This document shows, piece after piece, positions 1 through 7,184 of a DNA stretch of 7,184 nt. This stretch comes from Armatimonadota bacterium. Its GTDB lineage: Bacteria > Armatimonadota > UBA5829. Positions within the stretch are counted from its first letter, which is position 1. Each line of letters begins with the position of its first letter. The translations under genes were made by a program, and so were the position numbers. Under the pieces are notes generated by a model. It saw only the letters and a program-made list of their open reading frames with translations. It searched no databases and was not told where the DNA came from. The DNA lies in assembly GCA_026415535.1 (NCBI GenBank), contig JAOAGX010000105.1:1-7184 (forward strand), written 5' to 3'.

Positions 1-1951
1 GTCCTAGGTTGTTCCTGATCGTCAACTGACCGTTCCACGTGCCGTCAACTTTCATCGGGAAAGGAACGAAGGGCACTACGTTTCCACTGGAGTCTCTCCA
101 TTCAAGCCTAGAAAGGTCAACACCAACACGATAGGTTTTCCAAAATATGGTTGAGCTTTCTACTGCCGTTCCGGCCTTCCGCCATAAAAGCCATAGCCTA
201 TCTACGTAAGCTGGTTTAGGATCACCCGTGCTTGTCTTCCACTCACACATCCCAGGGTTTGCACTTGGATTCATCAAAGTCCGTTCGATGAAGGCGCGAG
301 GGCTATCGTCAACGGCCAGGTCGGTAGTAAGTCGCCATGTTTGTGGCGTGTAGTCGGCCACGACCTCTGGCGCAGTCACGGTCCCGTCGGGATTTTTAAT
401 CTCTCTGAGCGGATTGGTGAAGCGAACTATTCCCGCGGAGAAATCAACCAACATCTCGCCTAGTATCTTCTGCGTCAGGCTGTCCTTAGGATACTTATAT
501 GCGTAAACTCCAGTTGCTTGATCAATTTCGAGCCGAAAGTCAGACTCGGTAACAGCGCTGTCGAGTCTAAGAGGCGCTGGTGGAACGTAGATGACCGCGC
601 CGTTTGGTCCAACCACGCTTCCGTCAGTCCCGCTCACAAACGAACCAGGAGGCAATGTGATCTGCGAATCGACCTCGTAGCCCTTCGGGAAGTAAACACG
701 AATAAACGGCAGGTCAGGATTTGGTTTGCTGAAATCGTATTTGCCCCAGTCATCGGGAATTGGAACGTCCAACCCCTCCGCAACCCGCTTAGGATCAAGC
801 CTAACCCATGCCAGGTGTTTCGACGTGAAGAAGCCAAACTTGGGATCACGTACCAGCTTTTCCCCAAATACCCTGGGCATAGGTTGAGCTTTTCTGCCCG
901 GTGAAGAATCGGCGTTGGGATCGCCAGGAGCAACAGCGGCGTATCTGCCCAGCATAATATCGGCGGTCCGATAGAGCTTGTTTATGCCAGCGTAGACCAC
1001 GTCGAATAGGTGCTTGGACCCCACGGTAATAGGAGAATTCTTGGTAAGATCGACCCAGAATTGTCTGTGTACTGCATTGGGCGAGCTTACCGAGGTAAGA
1101 CAATCCGGGGTTCTCAGCCTTACGTCCGGACTCCAGGCATCCGCAGGCGGATTGCCGCTATTGGGAACCGTATTCGGGAAGGCTGGTGCTTGATTGTTAA
1201 CCGAACAGTAGATTGACCATCGACCACTCTCGCCGCCTTGCCAAAACATCCACATTCGGTGGTTGCCGTCGCCCCGATCGAACACGGACACGCACGGGTA
1301 TCGCTTGTCAGTGCCTGGATCGTGCTCGATCGAGTATATTTTGCGATCTTGAGCGGTCACATCGCCGTGAGTTGCGTCAGTGTAAAATATGCGGTGCTCG
1401 TGGCTAATCTTGTTGTCCGCGTCAATTACATTTGCTTCTCCCGCCCAGACAAGCCAAGTACGTCCGGCGTCAGCATCAGGCGGAACGTCTAGGTTTTCGC
1501 CAATAAAAGGCGAATGATGACGTACGGATTGTAGCCCTGTCGTTTTACCGCTGAAATTCCAATCCATAACTGAGCGGCCGGGAGCCGAGCCAATTAACGG
1601 AGGCCACTGCTTGTTAGTATCAGGGAACAGTGGCAAGTACGGGCTGTTGCCTAGCTGAGGAACTACCCACATCTGAAGCCCAGCCGGAATCCAGGTGTTG
1701 TTCTGTTGATCCCACGCGAGCAGCGCCCTGTTTATGAACCACGGCGCCGAGGCAAATTCACGTAGTCTAGGATCGTCAGGCGGCGCGTTGGCGATAATTG
1801 ACCGAATCGCCGGGTCGAATAGCCTGTTGCTCGACCAGAAAAGGTAAACATTTCCAGTCTGAACATCGCGGAACGCAGCAGGGGTAGCATCACCAAACTT
1901 TGGTCGTGAATCAGAGTCGATTTGGCCGATGGTAGCCGGGAATAGGTCGCC
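1..1951 (-). other. Protein region: putative second, divergent beta-propeller with an inserted beta module
   Basis: About residues 1745-2394. Recurring strands share an aromatic centre and a trailing Ile/Phe-Tyr strand: GNVYLFWSSNRLFD (1777-1790), RTWLVWAGE then HRIFYTDAT (1908-1938), HRMWMFWQGG then WSIYCSV (1975-1995), LFDVVYAGINKLYRTADIM (2059-2077) and DRLWLLWRKAG then STIFWKTYR (2328-2352). This resembles sialidase or BNR-type propeller blades, though canonical S-x-D-x-G-x-T-W Asp-boxes are missing. Between the fourth and fifth repeats lies a different beta module (about 2160-2300). The region continues past the window edge, so the blade count is incomplete. No catalytic residues can be assigned. 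Confidence 0.42.
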
Positions 1952-4900
1952 AGTCACCTGGCTCTCCCTAACAGTTACCTTCAGTCCGAACGTTGGTGCA
2001 GCGAATGTAGTTATGGGACCTGAAGGATTTCCAAAACTTGCGTAAACCGGTACAAACGGCGCGATATAAGTACCTACCGGCTGACCGACAGGAACGGTGA
2101 CGCTAACTTCCGTCTGGAACGGTTTCATCAATTCGGCATCAGCTGGGTTGAGTCCCGAACCTTCCAGAGCTTGCCTGTAAGCAGCCTTAGCATTTGCCTT
2201 GGCCTGACCATAGTCCATATCCCACTTTCTGGCATCTGGAACAGACATGATGGAGGGATCAGGATCCCCTACCCTAGGCTTGGTGAGCGTGTAGCCGAGA
2301 TTTTGTCCGGCAATATACGTTACGAATGGCTCTCCCTTCATCGCTTGAAGGTAGGATGCGACAGGAACGATAGGCTCGACTGAGCTTCGCACCTCCCAAC
2401 CAGGCAATACCGGGCTTGAAAGCAACGATTTTCCGTACTCTGCAGGATCCTTAATCAAATACAAAGGCGCATTGGGATGGCCGATTCGGACGTCGTATAG
2501 GTTCACGTTGCCAGCGTTTTTTATGGTTACTCTCTTGAAAAACTGTTTTATCGCGGGGTGCGGGTTTACGGCCGTAAAATCGCCCGGGCCCGTAGGAGGC
2601 GGGCTGAGATAACACCCAAACCCGTGAGGAACTCGCCCAACGTCGATCAACTGCTCCTCAACCTCGATCCTAGGATCCGGCGGGACCTTTACCGCGATCC
2701 TGAATTCGCGGTAGGCCTCCTGGCGAACGGAAGGCCTACCACTAGTGACGTTGCCCGAGTCGAATGCCCCGTCCCCGTCTGAATCCACGTACGCTTGCAA
2801 AACGGCCTGGTACCCGCGAGTATTGGCAGGTTGAAACCTTGGAACCTCGACCGAAACCTGAACCGTATCCGGCCTGAGTTTAGACCTCTCATAACTAGCC
2901 GGGTAGTTTGGATCGAATACCAGAGGCGGCAACGTAGTTTGCACGCGTGAGGGATCGGAGTCATCAAAATACTTGCGAAAGCGCTGATAACGCTTATAAA
3001 TATGCGGATAGTCGACCGATTCCGGACGAAACTCCCAAGGGAATAAGAAACCGCCCGAAGCCTGAATTTGAGCGTTCCCGCCAGTCCACCGTAGGTCAGC
3101 AGCCGTAATGCGAAATCTTTCGATCTTTCTCTGAACCTGAGAGGACGGCGCAATACCGGCAGCAGGATATATGAGCCCGATACCACTACGGTCCATCACA
3201 CCAAGGAGTTTGATCGGCGAAGTCGTACCGTGAGCCACACTTTCCAAATCGAGCGTGAGCGGACTGGAAAAGAATTCGCCGCTGTTATTGAACGCGCCGT
3301 TGCCGTTGAAATGCGCCTGAGGATCATTGCGGTTTGGCGAATAGCTCCACGCGAGCTCGCCGGAGCCAGTGTTGATGGCCAATGGATTATTAATGCCGAT
3401 GTCTTGGGGATCGTAACTCACGATCTCGGTCCCTGTCTTCGAAGCGGCTTTGGTAACCGGCACCGGCGCACCCATAGACTCTCCAGCGCTCCCAGGCTTA
3501 AGCCGCGGAAGCGGGATGGTAAGCACGGGGAAGACAGCGCTTGATGCGTCTGTGGGAGGTTGAGTGCCAGGCGGTAGCCTCCTAATCTCGACAATAAGCT
3601 TCCAGCCAGGACCGGGAGTAGGCGGATTCGACGAATCGCCCCTAAGCTCTCTTTCAAGCTCAACCAGCGCAAAGCACCGCTTGACCTCCGCACCTTCGCT
3701 TTGACCTTCTTGCGGCGAGTATCTCAGCGGTTCGTAGTAGGTAAACGGATTTGTATTGTTGGAGCCCTCGTACGCAACCCTAGGTTCCTTATCCAATACG
3801 GTGTACTCCCTGAGCACACTGAAGGCTCCTGAAAATCTTATCTCACTACCAGCGCTGGAGCCAGGACTTTGGTTGACCAGCGTAAACCTGATCTGAGCAC
3901 GTTTGGCACCTTCATTGGGGGGCTTGGTGTAAGGAGCAAGGAACTCCAAGCCAGGAAGATTCCAAACTATTAGATGGAGCCTCTCGCCCCATTCTAGGTA
4001 CAGCGGCTGGTTGGCTAAACGAGAGTTCTTATCTGGGAATACATAGTTCCGCCGCTCCTTGGCATGTTTCAGTAGTTCATTATTGATGTCGTCATCGCGT
4101 TCTTTGCCAGTCTTGCCATCAAAAGACTTCGTTGGCTGCTTCATTTCACGGCTGATGATCGGGGGCCACTTGTCATTTGGATTGGACGCAGGCCACTGCG
4201 GAGGCCATATATCCGGCAGTATATAGCGCTTATTTCCTTCGTGATCGGTTTTGACGGGGTTAGAATTGTCCGCGTAGTCCTTGCAGGCCTTCCAAAAATC
4301 GTAAGGGAACACGTCGAACTGAATTTCCGTATCGGGCGAGAGAGCAATCTCCATCTGGCTGCGGTCGTCCGGATTACCCTCAAAAGGCCACTCGCCGCCA
4401 GCCCATCTACCTCCCCAAGCACCGCCCTCCTGCGACCAGGCATAGACTCGGCCATCGCTACAACCGCAATAGACGTAACTCACCTTTGCTGTACCTACCT
4501 CTAGGTTGGTCAGGTTTGGTGAGGAGAAGAGCTGGCCCTCGCATCTCCAGCCAGTGTAGAACTTTCCGTTATAATCCCAGGCGCTCGTGCCGTCTTCAGC
4601 CTTGAACCAATGGAGGACACCCTTTTCCCTCATGTCGCCGACGAACATTACGACATCGTTGTTGAGGGTATCTGGTCCAGTGAGGGCTACCGATGCCTGG
4701 ATAGTGGATAAAGTATTCGGCTCGAGGTACCAATGGCCGTGAACGGTTTTCTCTGTCCCGTCCGAGTTGAACTCCACCCAGAGTCTGCGCTCCTTGGTAG
4801 GGTTGTTCGGCTCGGAAAGATCGAATGAGTAGACTCTGCCATCGGTGCTACCGATCCATGCGCGCTTAAATTGATTGGGAAGAGCAGCAATAGCAGCAGT

Positions 4901-7184
4901 CGAATATCTAAACGCGCCTAGCGGAAGCTGTTTGCTCGGCGCACCTTCCTCAATGTCCGGATATTTCCAAAGTAGTCCATCAGAATTAGAATTACTGGCT
5001 GCTTCAGTGCTGAAGCAATAGAAGATGCCGTAAACGGAGCCGATCACGAATTGGTTGTAGTCTTTGTCAATGGCAGGTGATGATGTGAAACCTACTAAGC
5101 GTCCAACCTGCGAATCTTCCTTCGGCCAGATCCAAGCCTCAATAGGCAGACTTTCAAAACTTGCACCTTTCACGCCCTCGAGCCTGCGGATCTTGCCGTC
5201 CAGCCCGGCAATGTACAACCTGTTGTTCCAATAGGCCGGTGAAGCACCCATTGCTCCCATACTGGGATCGTCAATGTCGGCGTCGCCAGTTACTTTTCTC
5301 TTTGTCCGAACCTTGGGGTATATCCACTTGAGCTTGCCGACCCTATCTGTGTTCGTAGATCGCGCGTCGAAAGCCAGTGCCCTTCCGCCAGCGGTAACGA
5401 CAAATACATTTTGTGCCGACGGCTTGGGTTCCGAATTTGGGTCACCATCGATATCAACTACCGGCGTACAGTAACCGAACGCATCGATTGTGTTGGGCAC
5501 AATCATACACGCATCTGCAATCACAATGTAATCCGCTGAGGTCTTGGGAGGAATTCCCCTCTCGGGATCACCAGGGTCCACCGCTTTTGTCTCGGTAGAA
5601 AGCGAGACTTTCTTGACGTTGAAATAAGAAGAGCCGAGTTGGACCCACCTGCCCTGATTATCGATATTGGCTTGATCGACTGCGACCTTAGCTTCCTTTT
5701 CGCCGCCATCGGCGTCAACATAGGTAACGGTGTAGGTAGCGTCGCGCGCTCTTTGTTTGGGTTCGCTTGTCGACACGGCCGGAACCCAAACGAACACTTT
5801 ATAGGCCAAACCCTCTTCCGGTTCCCCACCTTCGTTCTTCCGTAGCTCGTCAGTAAATCCCCATCTTGCTGCTTCCCTCGGCGAATTAGCATCCGAACAT
5901 TGGACGAAGTGATACTCTCCTCCGAAGGCCTCAGCCGGACGCACAGTTACCGCCGCGGTATCCAACACACTAGTGGGACTTTTTTCGCCGAGTGTGACTC
6001 CCGGGCCCTTCCAAAGCAGCTCGCCGGTCACTGCATCGATCGCGTAGACCTGCATATCCATTGCTGCAACGTAGCATACAAGTCGAGATGTGACACCATC
6101 GGGTTCGATTATCCTGGCGAGAGTAGGCGATGAGTATATCCCGCCCTGAATGGGACCTTCTATCTCATTTGGCGAAACGGCGATACCGCTTACGGTAGAT
6201 CCGAGGTATCTCTGCTCCGGCTCACGCGGATATCGCCAGACAGGCGTGCCAAGGAATTTCGAAAGCGCCCAGTTTCGTTCCCAAAAGTCACCTTCGCCCC
6301 TGTTATAGGCCTCGGTGGAAGGTGTGACGCTGTTTATGCAATAGACCGCTCCCGTGTCCGGCGCGCCGGCGGAGTTGGCAACTGGCGACTCAACAGAACA
6401 CGCGTAGACAGCCTGAATCATTCCGCTCCAGCTGCCAGCCGAGATAGTGATTTCCTGTCCCAAGCGATTCTTGTCTTTGAACTCCTCCCACTGACCGCTC
6501 CACGGGATCTCAGCACTTGCAACGGACGCGTATATTTCCATGCCAGTAACGGGAACAAACTTTACCGCGTCGGCCGCAATCACTACATTGTTGGCTTCGA
6601 TAAAATCCTTGCTGTCGTCGGTAACGTTTGACAGTCTTACATAGTAGTCACCCGCGCCGGAAAAGTCGAATTGCCTATCGGTTAGAAGCCGCCATTCTCC
6701 GCCGCCTATAGTTTGGTCAAACTTGTAGGTGGTTTCTCCGGTTTTATCGCGGACAGTGTATTCGGCCTGGGAGGTATTGCGATATAGCTTGCTACCCGAA
6801 GCAAGCTCATTGTAGCTGGTAGGAACCCAGATCATGATCTGATACCGGCCCGGTGGAAGCCCGTTTTCATCTTCGTCAGAGCTCTTTTTGGGAAATCTCC
6901 ATTCGAAGTACTTCGGAGTATCACCGCTACCAAGATCAGACTTGCTCATGGCACGAGTAACAGTCACGTGCTCTTTCAAACTGTCCTTGGAGGTGAGATC
7001 TATAAGATCCGTCCACGAGTTTGCTACGCTTTCGCTATCGAGGTCGTCTATAGTTGACTTTTCTTCATCAACATTCAAACCTACCCCGCGCGGAAAGGCC
7101 CAGATGAGGTTAAGAGAAGCAGGGTTAGTAATGTCGGTACAGTCTTTGTTCTGGCCCTTTCGGAAGGAGTCCATGTGATATGTG
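1..7184 (-). CDS. Giant multi-domain secreted or surface protein, fragment open at both ends
   Basis: One minus-strand frame is open for 2,394 codons (7183 down to 2), where random sequence of this composition would give a stop about every 20 codons. The start, any signal peptide, the stop and any anchor lie outside. ATG codons inside (for example residue 4 at 7174..7172) have no visible ribosome binding site and are probably internal methionines. Domains in order: golvesin-like sandwich (about 22-212), eight-bladed PQQ/BamB-like propeller (257-935) with a second golvesin-like domain nested at 395-563, Ig-like and unassigned beta modules (936-1744), and a section with propeller-like aromatic strands (1745-2394). 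No transmembrane run, catalytic motif or frameshift was seen. About 18 cysteines are scattered without a pattern. These folds usually act outside the cytoplasm in binding or scaffolding; adhesion or polymer binding is inference. The frame call is very secure, the function is not. Confidence 0.96.
1952..2383 (-). other. Protein region: helix-containing insert followed by an Ig-like strand pair
   Basis: About residues 1601-1744. An alanine-rich stretch (GQAKANAKAAYRQALEGSG, 1659-1677, followed by NPADAELMKPF) is one of the few parts of the fragment predicted by eye to be helical. It is followed by EVSVTVPVGQPVGTYIAPFV (1692-1711), a pattern typical of Ig-like modules in which 'VTVP.G.PVGTY' starts a strand hairpin, and then FGLKVTVRES (1732-1741). 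I do not recognise the family. Confidence 0.35.
2384..2677 (-). other. Protein domain: CARDB-like Ig module
   Basis: About residues 1503-1600. The series IEVEEQLIDVGRVPHGFG (1506-1523), then FFKRVTIKNAGNVNLYDVRI (1548-1567), resembles CARDB/NEW3-type adhesion-related Ig modules, in which a strand 'V.V.V.N.GN....VRI' follows a statement-like strand 'VD.G.V..G'. Such modules are common spacers in exported bacterial proteins. Only the central strands match well, so the assignment to this exact family is tentative, but an Ig-like fold is likely. Confidence 0.5.
2678..3433 (-). other. Protein region: unassigned beta modules with a calcium-type DxDxDGxxD loop
   Basis: About residues 1251-1502. The first part starts with INNPLAINTGSGELAWSYSP (1264-1283) and contains a Phe/Asn-rich stretch and an aliphatic strand at IKLLGVMDRSGIGLIYP (1324-1340). 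After a Tyr/Arg-rich part (FRPESVDYPHIYKRYQRFRK, 1385-1404) comes a second strand set: VQVSVEVPRFQP (1441-1452), YQAVLQAYV (1458-1466), then the loop D-S-D-G-D-G-A-F-D (1467-1475), and YREFRIAVKVPPD (1491-1503). The loop fits the DxDxDGxxD calcium-binding consensus of EF-hand-like extracellular loops. The family is not recognised. Confidence 0.42.
3434..4378 (-). other. Protein region: polar linker followed by Ig/FnIII-like beta module, unassigned
   Basis: About residues 936-1250. The first part (936-1055) is polar and Trp/Pro-rich, with WPPQWP (993-998) and a short charged helix-like stretch around NNELLKHAKERR (1034-1045). From about 1060 alternating hydrophobic strands begin: LYLEWGERLHLIVWNLPG (1061-1078), AQIRFTLVNQSPG (1096-1108), SEIRFSGAFSVLREYTVL (1113-1130), KRCFALVELERELRG (1168-1182) and WKLIVEIRRLP (1194-1204). 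This is the look of an Ig-like or FnIII-like sandwich. A Pro-rich linker (NPPTPGPG, 1186-1193) interrupts it. I do not recognise the family and assign no function. Confidence 0.4.
4379..6415 (-). other. Protein domain: eight-bladed PQQ/BamB-like beta-propeller, interrupted
   Basis: About residues 257-935 contain eight segments with the PQQ-like blade pattern: a strand near 'SSP', a strand leading to 'VYxxxxDGxVYAxD', then an aromatic strand such as 'LLWKYP'. Blades by residue: 257-318 (AVYCIN, then VWRYP), 347-393 (GGIYSSPTL, VYAIDAVTGELLWKG), 571-623 (TPVVDIDGD, RALAFDA, LKWIYP), 643-687 (GASPAYWNNRLYIAGLDGKI, WIWP), 694-742 (FTSSPAID, LLWKYP), 755-805 (AWIGSTDGRVYSFDL, LWVEF), 824-870 (VVMFVGD, HWFKAEDGTSAWDYN) and 879-935 (LFSSPNL, YCGCSDGRVYAWS). 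Eight blades match the usual count for this fold. The adjacent-cysteine and cofactor residues of true PQQ dehydrogenases are not apparent, so a binding or scaffold role like that of BamB-type propellers is more likely than redox chemistry. The second golvesin-like domain lies between blades 2 and 3. Confidence 0.78.
5495..6001 (-). other. Protein domain: golvesin/Xly CBD-like beta-sandwich, copy 2, nested in the propeller
   Basis: About residues 395-563. The marks seen in copy 1 recur in the same order: ARWGF (439-443), LAYKVFVWVPAV (459-470), DATYTVTYVDADGG (481-494), the VDQ strand (502-504), GRWVQLGSSYF (511-521), VSLSTET (526-532) and the closing DYIVIADACMIVP (551-563). Compared with copy 1 it has a longer loop before the last strand (about 531-549, rich in Pro, Gly and Asp) and Ala-Cys-Met in place of Ala-Val-Lys. 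Identity between the copies is restricted mostly to the signature positions, so this is not a recent duplication. It starts right after the blade strand ELLWKGPG and ends just before the next blade strand TPVVDIDGD. Confidence 0.77.
6548..7120 (-). other. Protein domain: golvesin/Xly CBD-like beta-sandwich, copy 1
   Basis: This covers about residues 22-212 of the fragment. The family signature is recognisable in order: an aromatic strand ending in FEWRFP (93-98), then G-R-Y-Q-I-M-I-W-V-P (112-121), AEYTVRD (140-146), the FDQ strand (155-157), GGEWRLL (161-167), a Phe-rich strand with YYVRLSN (180-186), and the closing VVIAADAVKFVP (200-211). In known members the same order reads roughly YxVYVWYPA, YTVxH, VDQ, GxWxxLG, VxLS and VxADAVRFV. 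Such domains occur at the ends of bacterial extracellular enzymes and surface proteins and are thought to bind carbohydrate or other extracellular polymer. The core (111-211) is well supported; the N-terminal limit is approximate. The ligand is unknown. Confidence 0.8.

Noticed and set aside
518..904. Plus-strand ORF of 128 codons, plus other antisense ORFs such as 3230..3544, 4241..4504, 5639..5845 and 6888..7178
   Set aside because: All lie opposite the long minus-strand frame, have basic, low-complexity-looking translations without domain signatures, and show no ribosome binding site or conserved motif. They are shadows of the coding strand.
2759..2785. A dockerin module for cellulosome assembly
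   Set aside because: Dockerins need two paired calcium loops about 20-30 residues apart with following helices. Only one loop is present and it sits between beta strands.
2689..3186. Minus-strand ORF of 165 codons in another frame
   Set aside because: It overlaps the continuous frame completely, and its Arg/Leu/Ser-rich translation has no recognisable domain, whereas the main frame here encodes the coherent DxDxDGxxD-containing module.
4379..6415. A PQQ-dependent dehydrogenase activity for the propeller
   Set aside because: The blade pattern matches, but the vicinal cysteine pair, cofactor-stacking Trp context and haem-binding CxxCH motif of such enzymes are not seen. The CGC at residues 906-908 does not fit.
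7172..7174. ATG near the upstream edge as a possible start of the gene
   Set aside because: There is no Shine-Dalgarno-like sequence in the few bases before it, the frame is open to the window edge, and no signal peptide follows, although the domains look extracellular.
1..7184. CRISPR array, tRNA, rRNA, transposon ends or direct nucleotide repeats
   Set aside because: No regularly spaced identical repeats, no inverted terminal repeats, no cloverleaf-like sequence and no non-coding interval were seen; the window is coding from edge to edge.

Overview
The window is one piece of a single giant gene. Read on the minus strand in one frame (first complete codon at 7183..7181), there is no stop codon over 2,394 consecutive codons, down to the last codon at 4..2. 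Both ends of the gene lie outside the window. The encoded protein is therefore longer than 2,394 residues, and no intergenic DNA, promoter, ribosome binding site, terminator, RNA gene, mobile element or CRISPR array is present. Residue n of the visible fragment lies at 7184-3n to 7186-3n.

The visible protein is rich in predicted beta structure, with many Trp, Tyr, Pro, Gly and Asp residues, and has no hydrophobic stretch long enough to cross a membrane. It looks like the extracellular part of a secreted or surface-attached modular protein. From N to C terminus the modules are: a golvesin/Xly CBD-like beta-sandwich (about residues 22-212); an eight-bladed PQQ/BamB-like beta-propeller (about 257-935) with a second golvesin-like domain inserted between blades 2 and 3 (about 395-563); a long run of Ig-like or otherwise unassigned beta modules (about 936-1744), including a DxDxDGxxD calcium-type loop and a CARDB-like segment; and a C-terminal section (about 1745-2394) with recurring aromatic strands of the kind 'LWLxW...IYY', which suggest a second, divergent propeller and another beta module.

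The organism is probably a bacterium. GC is moderate (near 50% by eye), the standard genetic code fits, and ATA, AGA and AGG codons are used freely. Golvesin-like domains, PQQ-like propellers and very long multi-domain exported proteins are typical of environmental lineages such as Armatimonadota, Planctomycetota and related uncultivated groups. Armatimonadota is my best guess, but it rests on remembered style of protein, not on a match.

No enzymatic motif was recognised. The most reasonable role is structural: adhesion, binding of carbohydrate or other extracellular polymer, or display of binding modules. With no neighbouring genes visible, context cannot refine this.
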